64,000 nt of DNA. Origin: Enterobacter sp. R4-368 (GTDB taxonomy: Bacteria; Pseudomonadota; Gammaproteobacteria; Enterobacterales; Enterobacteriaceae). Both the position numbers and the translations under genes were made by a program. Numbering within the stretch: position 1 is the stretch's first letter; every line of letters begins with the position of its first letter. The stretch lies in the NCBI RefSeq assembly GCF_000410515.1, contig NC_021500.1, positions 4,340,001 through 4,404,000 of the forward strand, given 5' to 3'. A model generated the notes under the pieces. That model was not told the DNA's origin, did not search any database, and was given only the letters and a program-made list of their open reading frames with translations. This document shows positions 37,957-46,867 of this stretch, piece by piece.

Positions 37957-39132
37957 ATGGATACGTCCCTGGCTGAGGAAACCCGGCAGTCTGCGAAGAC
38001 GCTGGCCGCGGATCAGTTTTTCTTTATGTCGCCGTACCGCAGTTTCACCACCTCCGGGTGCGTGGCGCGTTTTTGCGAGCCTGCCGCGGGCGGCGATGCG
38101 CCCGAGAGTGCTTTCCAGCAAAAACTGGCTCAGGCGTTTGCCGATGCGAAAGCGCAGGGCATTGCCCACCCGGTGATGGTTGGCGCGATCCCCTTCGACA
38201 CCACCCAGCCATCTGCGCTGTTTATCCCGCACAGCTGGCAAACCTTTTCCCGCCCGGAGAAACAGCGATCCGCGCGCTATTTCACCAGTGGCGCGATGCC
38301 GAACGTCACAGCGCAGCAGGCGATCCCATCGCAGGAGACGTTTATGCAGATGGTGGCGAATGCCGCCGCGCGCACCGCCACGCCGGAAGTCGATAAAGTG
38401 GTGCTCTCGCGTCTGATTGAGTTAACCACCGACCGCCGTATCGACAGCGGCGTGCTGTTAGAACGCCTGATTGCCCAGAACCCGGCCAGTTACAACTTCC
38501 ACGTTCCGCTACCGGATGGCGGCGTACTGCTGGGCGCAAGCCCGGAACTGTTGCTGCGCAAAGAGCAGGAGCACTTCAGTTCGCTGCCGTTAGCCGGTTC
38601 CGCCCGCCGCCAGCCGGACGACATTCTTGACCGCGAAGCGGGTAACAAGCTGCTGGCTTCGGAAAAAGATCGGCACGAGCACGAACTGGTGACGCAGGCG
38701 ATGAAAAACGTGCTGCAGCCGCGCAGCCAAACCCTGACATTGCCGGAATCACCACAACTGGTCACTACCCCCACTTTATGGCACCTGGCCACGCCGATTA
38801 CCGGCACTGCAGTCGCCGGGGAAAACGCGCTGACGCTGGCGTGCCTGCTGCACCCGACGCCCGCGCTGAGCGGCTTCCCGCACCAGGTGGCGAAACAGGT
38901 GATTGCCGAGCTGGAGCCGTTCAACCGTGAGCTGTTTGGCGGCATCGTTGGCTGGTGCGACGCCGCGGGTAACGGCGAGTGGGTGGTCACTATTCGCTGT
39001 GCGCGGCTTCACGATAACCATGTTCGTCTGTTCGCCGGTGCCGGGATTGTTCCGGCCTCTTCGCCGCTTTCCGAGTGGCGCGAAACCGGCGTCAAGCTGA
39101 CCACCATGCTGAACGCATTTGGTTTGCACTGA
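37957..39132 (+). CDS. entC: EntC, isochorismate synthase
   Basis: The start is at ATG 37957 behind TTGGAGGA, giving 391 residues as in E. coli. A chorismate-binding fold with LIAQNPASYNFHVPLPDGGVLLGASPELLLR, LAGSARRQPDDILDREAGNKLLASEKDRHEHELV and LHPTPALSGFPH (metal and base residues intact). It converts chorismate to isochorismate, committing it to 2,3-dihydroxybenzoate. First gene of entCEBAH. Confidence 0.97.
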   Translation: MDTSLAEETRQSAKTLAADQFFFMSPYRSFTTSGCVARFCEPAAGGDAPESAFQQKLAQAFADAKAQGIAHPVMVGAIPFDTTQPSALFIPHSWQTFSRPEKQRSARYFTSGAMPNVTAQQAIPSQETFMQMVANAAARTATPEVDKVVLSRLIELTTDRRIDSGVLLERLIAQNPASYNFHVPLPDGGVLLGASPELLLRKEQEHFSSLPLAGSARRQPDDILDREAGNKLLASEKDRHEHELVTQAMKNVLQPRSQTLTLPESPQLVTTPTLWHLATPITGTAVAGENALTLACLLHPTPALSGFPHQVAKQVIAELEPFNRELFGGIVGWCDAAGNGEWVVTIRCARLHDNHVRLFAGAGIVPASSPLSEWRETGVKLTTMLNAFGLH

Positions 39133-39141
39133 GGATCAACC

Positions 39142-40752
39142 ATGACCATTCCGTTTACCCGCTGGCCGCACGAGTTCGCCGAGCGTTACCGTGAAAAGGG
39201 CTACTGGCAGGATTTACCGCTGACCGATATTTTGACCCGCCACGCGCGCAGTGATGCCACGGCGGTGATCGAGGGCGAACGCCGCTTGAGCTACCGCCAG
39301 CTTAACGATGCCGCAGACAATCTGGCCTCGGCGTTACAGGCGCAGGGCATCAGGCGCGGGGAAACCGCGCTGGTGCAGCTGGGCAACGTCAGCGAGTTCT
39401 ACATTGTTTTCTTCGCGCTGCTGAAAATCGGCGTGGTGCCAGTCAACGCGCTGTTCAGCCATCAGCGCAGCGAATTGAACGCGTATGCCGCGCAAATCGC
39501 ACCGGCGCTGCTGATTGCCGATCGCGCGCATACGCTATTTGAGAATGACCATTTCCTCACCGCGTTTGTTGCACAGCACCCGTCGGTGCGCACTGTGCTG
39601 CTGCGCGGCGACAGCGGCGAGCAGGCGCTGGAAGACGCCATTGCCCGCCCGGCAGATAATTTTATCGCCACGCCAACGCCCGCCGATGAAGTGGCGTTTT
39701 TCCAGCTTTCTGGCGGCAGCACCGGCACGCCAAAACTTATCCCGCGCACACACAATGATTACTACTACAGCATTGTGCGCAGTAACGAGATCTGCGGATT
39801 TAACGCGCAAACCCGTTACCTCTGCGCGCTGCCGGCGGCGCACAACTACCCGTTGAGTTCACCCGGCGCGCTTGGCGTCTTCCACGCCGGAGGCTGCGTG
39901 GTGCTGGCTGCCGATCCGAGCGCCACGCTCTGCTTCCCGCTGATTGAAAAACACCAGATTAACGTTACCGCGCTGGTGCCGCCGGCGGTAAGCCTGTGGT
40001 TACAGGCGATCGCCGAGTGGGGCAGCAATGCGCAACTCGCCTCGCTGCGGCTGTTGCAGGTCGGCGGGGCGCGTTTATCGGCAACGCTTGCGGCGCGTAT
40101 TCCGGCGGAGATCGGCTGCCAGTTGCAGCAGGTATTTGGCATGGCGGAAGGGCTGGTGAACTACACCCGTCTGGACGATCCCTTTGACCGCATTATCAAC
40201 ACGCAAGGCCGCCCGATGTGCCCGGATGATGAAGTGTGGGTGGCGGATGAAAACGGCAATCTGCTGCCGCCAGGCCACGTTGGCCGCCTGATGACGCGCG
40301 GCCCGTACACCTTTCGCGGCTACTTTAATAGCCCGGAACATAATGCCAGCGCCTTTAACGAACACGGTTTTTACTGCTCCGGCGATCTGATTTCGATCGA
40401 CGAACAGGGCTATATCACCGTGCAGGGACGGGAAAAAGATCAGATCAACCGTGGGGGCGAGAAGATTGCCGCCGAGGAGATCGAAAACCTGCTGCTGCGC
40501 CATGAGTCGGTGATCCACGCCGCGCTGGTCAGTATGGAAGACAGCCTGCTGGGTGAAAAAAGCTGCGCTTACCTGGTGGTGAAAACGCCGCTGCGCGCGG
40601 TAGCTGTCCGCCGCTTTCTGCGAGAGCAGGGCGTTGCCGAGTTCAAACTGCCGGATCGTGTGGAGTGCGTGGACGCGCTGCCGCTGACGCCGGTGGGTAA
40701 GGTCGATAAAAAACAGTTACGTCAGTGGTTAGCGCAACGCGCACCGGCGTAA
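39142..40752 (+). CDS. entE: EntE, 2,3-dihydroxybenzoate-AMP ligase
   Basis: A 536-residue adenylation enzyme, the same length as in E. coli. P-loop-like [51 protein letters not shown] and the C-terminal catalytic Lys in [12 protein letters not shown]. It activates DHB as the AMP ester and loads it on the EntB carrier domain. It is 9 bp after entC. Confidence 0.97.
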   Translation: MTIPFTRWPHEFAERYREKGYWQDLPLTDILTRHARSDATAVIEGERRLSYRQLNDAADNLASALQAQGIRRGETALVQLGNVSEFYIVFFALLKIGVVPVNALFSHQRSELNAYAAQIAPALLIADRAHTLFENDHFLTAFVAQHPSVRTVLLRGDSGEQALEDAIARPADNFIATPTPADEVAFFQLSGGSTGTPKLIPRTHNDYYYSIVRSNEICGFNAQTRYLCALPAAHNYPLSSPGALGVFHAGGCVVLAADPSATLCFPLIEKHQINVTALVPPAVSLWLQAIAEWGSNAQLASLRLLQVGGARLSATLAARIPAEIGCQLQQVFGMAEGLVNYTRLDDPFDRIINTQGRPMCPDDEVWVADENGNLLPPGHVGRLMTRGPYTFRGYFNSPEHNASAFNEHGFYCSGDLISIDEQGYITVQGREKDQINRGGEKIAAEEIENLLLRHESVIHAALVSMEDSLLGEKSCAYLVVKTPLRAVAVRRFLREQGVAEFKLPDRVECVDALPLTPVGKVDKKQLRQWLAQRAPA

Positions 40753-40762
40753 AGGAGAGAAG

Positions 40763-41614
40763 ATGGCGATTCCAAAACTACAGGGCTACGCGCTGCCTGG
40801 CGCGGCCGATATCCCGCAAAACAAAGTGAGCTGGCCGTTTGAGCCGGAACGTGCGGCGCTGCTGATCCATGATATGCAGGATTACTTTGTTAACTTCTGG
40901 GGCGAAAACTGCCCGATGATGCAGCAAGTGGTGGCGAACATCGCCGCACTGCGTGATTTCTGCAAGCAAAACGCTATTCCCGTGTACTACACCGCGCAGC
41001 CGAAAGAGCAGAACGATGAAGACCGGGCGCTGCTCAACGATATGTGGGGGCCAGGCTTAACCCGCTCGCCGGAGCAGCAAAAAATTGTTGCTGCGCTCGC
41101 GCCGGATGAGGCCGACACCGTGCTGGTGAAGTGGCGCTACAGCGCGTTTCACCGCTCGCCGCTGGAGCAGATGCTCAAAGAGACCGGCCGTAACCAGTTA
41201 CTCATCACCGGGGTGTATTCACACATTGGCTGCATGATCACCGCCACCGATGCGTTTATGCGCGATATCAAACCGTTTATGGTTGCCGACGCGCTGGCGG
41301 ATTTCAGCCGCGAAGAGCATTTGATGTCGCTTAATTATGTCGCCGGGCGTGCTGGTCGCGTGGTGATGACGCAAGAATTACTGGCTGTGCCGGGCAGCAA
41401 AGCGGCATTACGCACGCTGATCCTGCCGCTGCTGGATGAGTCCGACGAACCGTTAGATGACGAGAATCTCATCGACTACGGCCTCGATTCCGTGCGCATG
41501 ATGGCGCTCGCCGCGCGCTGGCGCAAAGTACATGGCGATATCGACTTTGTGATGCTGGCGAAAAACCCGACCATTGACGCCTGGTGGACGCTGCTTTCGC
41601 GTGAGGTGAAGTAA
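40763..41614 (+). CDS. entB: EntB, isochorismatase / aryl carrier protein
   Basis: A 283-residue bifunctional protein. The N-terminal isochorismatase (about 1-205) contains [30 protein letters not shown] and [17 protein letters not shown]. The C-terminal aryl carrier domain has [14 protein letters not shown] with the phosphopantetheine Ser at 243. It is two residues shorter than E. coli EntB, in the linker. It hydrolyses isochorismate and carries DHB to EntF. Its stop overlaps the entA start by one base. Confidence 0.97.
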   Translation: MAIPKLQGYALPGAADIPQNKVSWPFEPERAALLIHDMQDYFVNFWGENCPMMQQVVANIAALRDFCKQNAIPVYYTAQPKEQNDEDRALLNDMWGPGLTRSPEQQKIVAALAPDEADTVLVKWRYSAFHRSPLEQMLKETGRNQLLITGVYSHIGCMITATDAFMRDIKPFMVADALADFSREEHLMSLNYVAGRAGRVVMTQELLAVPGSKAALRTLILPLLDESDEPLDDENLIDYGLDSVRMMALAARWRKVHGDIDFVMLAKNPTIDAWWTLLSREVK

Positions 41615-42369
41615 TGGTTGGTCTGGATTTTACCGGCAAAATTGTCTGGGTGACCGGGGCCGGTAAAGGCATCGGTTATGCCACGGCGAAGGCGTTTGTC
41701 GGGGCGGGCGCGCACGTGATCGGTTTCGATCTCGCCTTTGGCGGCACGGATTACCCTTTCTCCTGTGAAGTGCTGGACGTTGCCGACGCCGCACAAGTTC
41801 AGGTGGTTTGCCAGCGCGTGCTGGCGCAATGCGAGCGGCTGGATGTGCTGGTCAACGCCGCCGGGGTGTTGCACATGGCCGCCACTGATGAACTGACACC
41901 AGACGCCTGGCACAGCACCTTCGCTGTTAACGTCGGCGGGGCGTTTAACCTGTTTCAGCAGACGATGGCGCAATTTCGGCGTCAGCAGAGCGGGGCGATT
42001 GTCACCGTCGCATCCGACGCGGCGCACACGCCGCGTATCGGCATGAGCGCGTATGGCGCATCGAAAGCGGCGCTCAAAAGCCTGGCACTCACCGTTGGCC
42101 TTGAGCTGGCGGCAAGCCATGTACGTTGCAATGTGGTTTCACCGGGATCGACCGACACCGACATGCAGCGTTTGCTGTGGGTGAGCGATGACGCCGAACA
42201 GCAGCGTATTCGCGGTTTTGGCGAGCAGTTCAAGCTCGGCATCCCGCTGGGGAAAATCGCCCGCCCGCAGGAAGTGGCGAACACCATTTTGTTCCTCGCT
42301 TCCGATCTGGCAAGCCATATCACATTGCAGGATATCGTGGTGGATGGCGGCTCGACGCTGGGGGCGTAG
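41614..42369 (+). CDS. entA: EntA, 2,3-dihydro-2,3-dihydroxybenzoate dehydrogenase
   Basis: A 251-residue [17 protein letters not shown] (NAD site), LVNAAGVL, catalytic Ser in [18 protein letters not shown] (YxxxK) and ending VDGGSTLGA. It oxidises dihydro-DHB to DHB with NAD. E. coli EntA is 248 residues, and the extra three lie at the N-terminus (MVGLDFTGK). It overlaps entB and abuts entH. Confidence 0.97.
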   Translation: MVGLDFTGKIVWVTGAGKGIGYATAKAFVGAGAHVIGFDLAFGGTDYPFSCEVLDVADAAQVQVVCQRVLAQCERLDVLVNAAGVLHMAATDELTPDAWHSTFAVNVGGAFNLFQQTMAQFRRQQSGAIVTVASDAAHTPRIGMSAYGASKAALKSLALTVGLELAASHVRCNVVSPGSTDTDMQRLLWVSDDAEQQRIRGFGEQFKLGIPLGKIARPQEVANTILFLASDLASHITLQDIVVDGGSTLGA

Positions 42370-42783
42370 ATGATCTGGAAACGTCATTTAACCCTTGATG
42401 AACTGAACGCCACCAGCGAAAACACGCTGGTGGCGCATCTCGCGATTACTTACACCCGCATCGGCGGTGATTTCCTTGAAGCGGAAATGCCGGTAGACAG
42501 CCGCACGCATCAACCGTTTGGTCTGCTGCACGGTGGTGCCTCGGCGGCGCTGGCGGAAACGCTGGGATCGATGGCGGGCTACCTGATGACCCGCGACGGC
42601 CAGTGCGTGGTGGGCACGGAATTAAACGCCACCCATCATCGCCCGGTTTCGCAGGGAAAAGTGCGCGGCGTTTGCCAGCCGCTGCATCTTGGCCGGCAGA
42701 ACCAAAGCTGGGAAATTGTGGTGTTTGACGAACAAGGCCGACGCTGCTGCACCTGTCGTCTCAGCACGGCGGTGCTGGGGTAA
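42370..42783 (+). CDS. entH: EntH, proofreading hotdog thioesterase
   Basis: A 137-residue hotdog-fold thioesterase, length equal to E. coli EntH. The active-site block is [24 protein letters not shown] with the Glu catalytic residue, followed by [11 protein letters not shown]. It clears wrongly loaded acyl groups from EntB. It starts directly after the entA stop, and a hairpin follows. Confidence 0.97.
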   Translation: MIWKRHLTLDELNATSENTLVAHLAITYTRIGGDFLEAEMPVDSRTHQPFGLLHGGASAALAETLGSMAGYLMTRDGQCVVGTELNATHHRPVSQGKVRGVCQPLHLGRQNQSWEIVVFDEQGRRCCTCRLSTAVLG

Positions 42784-42786
42784 TCT

Positions 42787-42812
42787 CGCCCTCTCTTTGA
42801 CAGGAGAGGGCG
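42787..42812 (+). terminator. Hairpin after entH (CTCTCCCC-type repeat, copy 2)
   Basis: The stem CGCCCTCTC / GAGAGGGCG has a short loop and lies four bases past the entH stop, ending the ent operon. Similar arms occur near 20571 and 59070. Confidence 0.55.
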
Positions 42813-42951
42813 CATTCTTGCGATCCCGGTAACACAATCAGGTAAATGCCTGGTGGCAGGGCAAATTTCCCATGTTTCAAAGTTGTTAAAATCCGCGAGT
42901 TGATATAGATACAAAATGTAACATCTCTCTGTCTCTCAACGGATACCCGCT

Positions 42952-45057
42952 ATGAACAACTCAGGGAAATACCTTATTTGGGGCGTGCTGTCGCTGGTTG
43001 GCGCATTCGCCCTCGGCTATATCGCGCTTAACCGCGGCGAACAGATCAACGCGCTGTGGATCGTGGTGGCCGCGGTCTGTATCTACCTTATCGCTTACCG
43101 TTTTTACGGCCTGTATATCGCTAAAAGTGTGCTACAGGTTGACCCGACGCGCATGACTCCGGCGGTGCGCTACAACGATGGTCTTGATTACGTGCCAACA
43201 GACAAAAAAGTGCTGTTCGGTCACCATTTTGCGGCGATTGCCGGCGCAGGCCCGCTGGTAGGGCCGGTGCTGGCGGCGCAAATGGGGTATTTGCCGGGCA
43301 TGATCTGGATCCTCGCAGGCGTAGTGCTGGCCGGTGCGGTGCAGGATTTCATGGTGCTGTTTATCTCCACCCGTCGGGACGGGCGTTCGCTCGGTGAGAT
43401 GGTGAAAGCGGAGATGGGGCCGACCGTTGGCGTGATTGCGCTGGTGGCGACCTTTATGATCATGGTGATTATCCTTGCGGTGCTGGCGATGATTGTCGTC
43501 AAAGCGCTGACCCACAGCCCGTGGGGAACATACACTGTCGCCTTTACCATTCCGCTGGCGATTTTTATGGGTATCTACATTCGCTATCTGCGCCCCGGGC
43601 GGATTGGCGAAGTGTCGGTGATTGGCCTGGTACTGCTGGTGTTCGCCATTATTTCTGGCGGCTGGGTGGCCGCAAACCCGGCGATTGCACCGTACTTTGA
43701 TTTCACCGGCGTGCAGTTGACGTGGATGCTGGTGGGCTACGGGTTTGTCGCCTCGGTGCTGCCGGTGTGGCTGCTGCTGGCGCCGCGTGATTACCTCTCT
43801 ACTTTCCTGAAAATTGGCACCATTATCGGCCTGGCGATTGGCATTCTGATCATGCGCCCGACGCTGACCATGCCTGCGCTGACCAAGTTTGTTGATGGGA
43901 CTGGCCCGGTGTGGACCGGTAATCTGTTCCCGTTCCTGTTTATTACCATTGCCTGTGGCGCGGTTTCCGGTTTCCATGCGCTGATTTCCTCCGGCACCAC
44001 GCCGAAAATGCTCGCCAGCGAAGGGCAGGCTTGTTTTATCGGTTACGGCGGCATGCTAATGGAGTCGTTCGTGGCGATCATGGCGCTGGTGTCGGCGTGC
44101 ATTATCGATCCGGGCGTTTACTTTGCGATGAACAGCCCGATGGCGGTCTTAGCCCCTGCGGGCACCACCGATGTAGTAGCGTCGGCGGCGCAGGTGGTGA
44201 GCGGTTGGGGCTTTAGTATCACCCCGGATGCGCTCAGGCAGATTGCCAGCGAAGTGGGCGAGCAGTCGATCATTTCACGCGCCGGCGGCGCGCCGACGCT
44301 GGCAGTGGGCATGGCTTATATCCTGCACGGCGCGCTCGGCGGTCTGATGGATGTCTCGTTCTGGTATCACTTCGCCATTCTGTTTGAGGCGCTGTTTATT
44401 CTGACGGCGGTGGATGCCGGGACACGCGCGGCGCGCTTTATGTTGCAGGATCTGCTGGGCGTGATTTCACCGAACCTCAAACGCACGGAATCGCTGCCCG
44501 CGAACCTGCTGGCGACCGGGCTGTGTGTGCTGGCGTGGGGCTACTTCCTGCACCAGGGCGTGGTTGATCCGCTCGGCGGTATTAACACCCTGTGGCCGCT
44601 GTTTGGCATCGCCAACCAGATGCTGGCGGGCATGGCGCTGATGCTGTGTGCGGTGGTGCTGTTCAAGATGAAACGCCAGCGTTACGCGTGGGTGGCACTG
44701 CTGCCAACCGCCTGGCTGCTGGTTTGTACGCTCACCGCAGGCTGGCAAAAAGCCTTTAGCCCGGATGCGAAAGTCGGCTTCCTGGCCATCGCCAACAAGT
44801 TCCAGGCGATGATCGACAGCGGCAATATTCCGGCGCAATATACCCAGTCTCAACTGGCGCAACTGGTGTTTAACAACCGTCTCGATGCTGGCTTGACCAT
44901 CTTCTTTATGGTCGTGGTGGTGGTACTGGCGTTCTACTCGCTGAAAACCGCGCTGGCGGCGCTGAAAGAGGATCAACCGACCGCGAACGAGACGCCGTAC
45001 CAGGAAATGACGGGCGACGTTGAGCAGATTGTCGGCCAGGCAAAAAGTGTGCATTAA
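42952..45057 (+). CDS. cstA: CstA, pyruvate/peptide transporter
   Basis: A 701-residue multi-pass membrane protein (about 16-18 helices), the same length as E. coli CstA. It has LFGHHFAAIAGAGPLVGPVLAAQMGYLPGMIWIL and the CstA signature segment SGFHALISSGTTPKMLASEGQA. Carbon-starvation protein; it is thought to import pyruvate and possibly peptides. The leader has AACGGATA close to the start, where E. coli cstA has CsrA sites; that link is an inference. Followed by ybdD. Confidence 0.95.
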   Translation: MNNSGKYLIWGVLSLVGAFALGYIALNRGEQINALWIVVAAVCIYLIAYRFYGLYIAKSVLQVDPTRMTPAVRYNDGLDYVPTDKKVLFGHHFAAIAGAGPLVGPVLAAQMGYLPGMIWILAGVVLAGAVQDFMVLFISTRRDGRSLGEMVKAEMGPTVGVIALVATFMIMVIILAVLAMIVVKALTHSPWGTYTVAFTIPLAIFMGIYIRYLRPGRIGEVSVIGLVLLVFAIISGGWVAANPAIAPYFDFTGVQLTWMLVGYGFVASVLPVWLLLAPRDYLSTFLKIGTIIGLAIGILIMRPTLTMPALTKFVDGTGPVWTGNLFPFLFITIACGAVSGFHALISSGTTPKMLASEGQACFIGYGGMLMESFVAIMALVSACIIDPGVYFAMNSPMAVLAPAGTTDVVASAAQVVSGWGFSITPDALRQIASEVGEQSIISRAGGAPTLAVGMAYILHGALGGLMDVSFWYHFAILFEALFILTAVDAGTRAARFMLQDLLGVISPNLKRTESLPANLLATGLCVLAWGYFLHQGVVDPLGGINTLWPLFGIANQMLAGMALMLCAVVLFKMKRQRYAWVALLPTAWLLVCTLTAGWQKAFSPDAKVGFLAIANKFQAMIDSGNIPAQYTQSQLAQLVFNNRLDAGLTIFFMVVVVVLAFYSLKTALAALKEDQPTANETPYQEMTGDVEQIVGQAKSVH

Positions 45058-45077
45058 TCGCGTAACGCGGGGGGTTT

Positions 45078-45275
45078 ATGTTCGATACGCTTTCAAAAGC
45101 CGGGAAGTATTTAGGCCAGGCGGCGAAAATGATGATTGGCGTTCCGGATTATGACAACTATGTCGAGCATATGCGCGTGACGCACCCGGAGCAGACGCCG
45201 ATGACTTATGAGGAGTTTTTCCGCGAGCGCCAGGATGCGCGCTACGGTGGAAAGGGCGGCGCACGCTGCTGTTAA
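45078..45275 (+). CDS. ybdD: YbdD, small CstA-associated protein
   Basis: A 65-residue protein nearly identical to E. coli YbdD ([41 protein letters not shown]). YbdD/YjiX proteins are needed with CstA/BtsT-type pyruvate transporters. It lies 20 bp after cstA in the same operon, followed by a strong terminator. Confidence 0.95.
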   Translation: MFDTLSKAGKYLGQAAKMMIGVPDYDNYVEHMRVTHPEQTPMTYEEFFRERQDARYGGKGGARCC

Positions 45276-45290
45276 CTCTCGTCTTGCTCA

Positions 45291-45320
45291 AAAAGCGGCG
45301 CACATGCGCCGCTTTTCTTT
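45291..45320 (+). terminator. Intrinsic terminator after cstA-ybdD
   Basis: AAAAGCGGCG and its complement CGCCGCTTTT enclose a short loop, followed by CTTT. Confidence 0.8.
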
Positions 45321-45394
45321 ATCTACAGAAAACCCCCAGCCAGGCTGGTGCTTCCGGAAAGCTTTCAGCTATAGGCCGGTTATTTTCGCCAGGA

Positions 45395-46138
45395 TCAGGC
45401 GTTGGTGCCGCCATCAACAACAATATCGGCCCCGGTAATCTGCTTCGCCGCCGGGCTTGCAAGGAAAGCGACCGCTTCGGCGATATCCTGCGCTTCACCA
45501 TAATGCCCCAGCGCAATCATACGACGCTGCTCTTCCGCGCCTTCGCCGTCCGCCGGGTTCATATCGCTGTCCGTCGAACCGGGTTTCACCATATTCACGG
45601 TGATCCCGCGTGGGCCCAAATCCCGCGCCAGCCCGCGTGTTAATGAGTTCAGCGCGGATTTGGTCATCGAATAAATGGCGATATCTTTAAACGGCACGCG
45701 ATCGGAGAGGCAACTGCCGATATTGATAATGCGCCCGCCGTCGGGCAGGTGTGCAATGGCCGACTGGGTGGCGTAGACCACGCCGCGAATATTCACGTTG
45801 ATCATCGCATCGATATCCTCCTGCGACATCGCTTCTAACTGGCCACCGCGCGCGATGCCGGCGTTATTAACGAGAATATCCAGCCCGCCGAGTTGCTGCA
45901 CGGTTTGATCAACAGCGGCGCGGGCAGCTTGTGGTTCGGCGCTGTTGGCCTGGATCGCCACGGCGTTACGCCCCAGCGCGCGGATCGCTTCCACAACGGC
46001 TTGTGCTTTATCGGCGGATTTCTCCCAGGTGATGGCGACGTCCGCTCCTTCCCGCGCCAGCGTTAAGGCGATGGCTTTTCCCAGACCGCGGCTCGCACCG
46101 GTGACCAGCGCGCGTTTTCCTGCAAGTGAATGTGACAT
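45395..46138 (-). CDS. Short-chain dehydrogenase/reductase
   Basis: The start is at ATG 46138 (CGGAG six bases upstream), giving 247 residues. NAD(P) site LVTGASRGLGKAIA, then LVNNAGIARGG, catalytic Ser in INIGSCLSDR, YSMTKSA and VVDGGTNA at the end. It resembles FabG-like SDRs of the group controlled by divergent TetR regulators and often induced by electrophiles. The TetR gene is divergent 110 bp away. The substrate is unknown. Confidence 0.85.
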   Translation of the reverse strand: MSHSLAGKRALVTGASRGLGKAIALTLAREGADVAITWEKSADKAQAVVEAIRALGRNAVAIQANSAEPQAARAAVDQTVQQLGGLDILVNNAGIARGGQLEAMSQEDIDAMINVNIRGVVYATQSAIAHLPDGGRIINIGSCLSDRVPFKDIAIYSMTKSALNSLTRGLARDLGPRGITVNMVKPGSTDSDMNPADGEGAEEQRRMIALGHYGEAQDIAEAVAFLASPAAKQITGADIVVDGGTNA

Positions 46139-46148
46139 GGTGGCTCCG

Positions 46149-46176
46149 TAATTATGTGTCGATTGATACATAATTA
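46149..46176. promoter_or_regulatory. 28-bp palindromic operator for the SDR/TetR pair
   Basis: Arms TAATTATGTGTC and GATACATAATTA, which differ at one position, surround GATT. It lies just upstream of the SDR start and in the shared promoter region, the usual site for a TetR dimer pair. Confidence 0.65.
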
Positions 46177-46248
46177 AAATAAACAGGCTTCCATACATTC
46201 GTCAATCTTATTAATATACCGATCAGCACAAAATGCGAGGAGGCGAAA

Positions 46249-46839
46249 GTGAGCCGGGGAAGACCACGGGAATTTGACCGTACCGAGGCGCTGAACAACG
46301 CGATGAAACTCTTCTGGCAGAAGGGGTACACCGCGACATCTATGAACGATCTGTATGAGGCGATGGGCATTAAATCGCCCAGCTTGTATGCGGCGTTCGG
46401 TAGCAAAGAAGATCTCTACGACGAGGTGTTGCAGCACTACGAACAGTGCGTTGCGCCAGCGATCTGGGGCGATATGGCAAGCGAGCCATCGCCGAAAAAA
46501 GCCATTGCGGCGTGGCTGGAGCGATCGGCCGAGGTGTTAACCCGCTGCGATTTGCCGCATGGCTGCATGGTGACGCTGTCAGCGGTTGCCAGCGAAGGCC
46601 ATGAACGGTTGGGCGAGCGGGTTCGTCAGTTGCGTAATGGCGGCGTTGCGCAGCTAAAAGCGCGCCTGAGCGAGGCGCAGCAGCGCGGCGAGTTACCTGA
46701 GACCACCGATATCGATGCGCTGACCCGGTTGTATGTCAGCATTCAGCAGGGGATGTCGATTCAGGCGCGCGATGGCGCGAGCCGGGAAACTCTGCTCGGC
46801 GTTGCGCGTATGGCAATGGGATTGTGGCCTGCGCCGTAA
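46249..46839 (+). CDS. TetR-family repressor
   Basis: GTG start 46249 behind GAGGAGG, 196 residues. HTH: AMKLFWQKGYTATSMNDLYEAMGIKSPSLYAAFGSKEDLY. The C-terminal ligand domain carries CDLPHGCMVTLSAV and resembles the YcdC/AcrR-like group with a TetR_C_33-like fold. It most likely represses the divergent SDR gene, with derepression by an electrophile or the SDR substrate (inference). Confidence 0.85.
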   Translation: MSRGRPREFDRTEALNNAMKLFWQKGYTATSMNDLYEAMGIKSPSLYAAFGSKEDLYDEVLQHYEQCVAPAIWGDMASEPSPKKAIAAWLERSAEVLTRCDLPHGCMVTLSAVASEGHERLGERVRQLRNGGVAQLKARLSEAQQRGELPETTDIDALTRLYVSIQQGMSIQARDGASRETLLGVARMAMGLWPAP

Positions 46840-46844
46840 AAACA

Positions 46845-46860
46845 GGCCACCGAAGTGGCC
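46845..46860 (-). terminator. Terminator for betT
   Basis: The stem GGCCAC / GTGGCC with loop TTCG on the minus strand is followed by TGTTTTTAC. It ends the betT transcript and overlaps the convergent tetR end. Confidence 0.7.
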
Positions 46861-46867
46861 CGTTGCG

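Noticed and set aside
43132..43977. 281-codon open frame antisense to cstA
   Set aside because: The composition is low-complexity His/Asn/Gln/Arg as expected from the reverse of a membrane protein gene, and there is no start signal.
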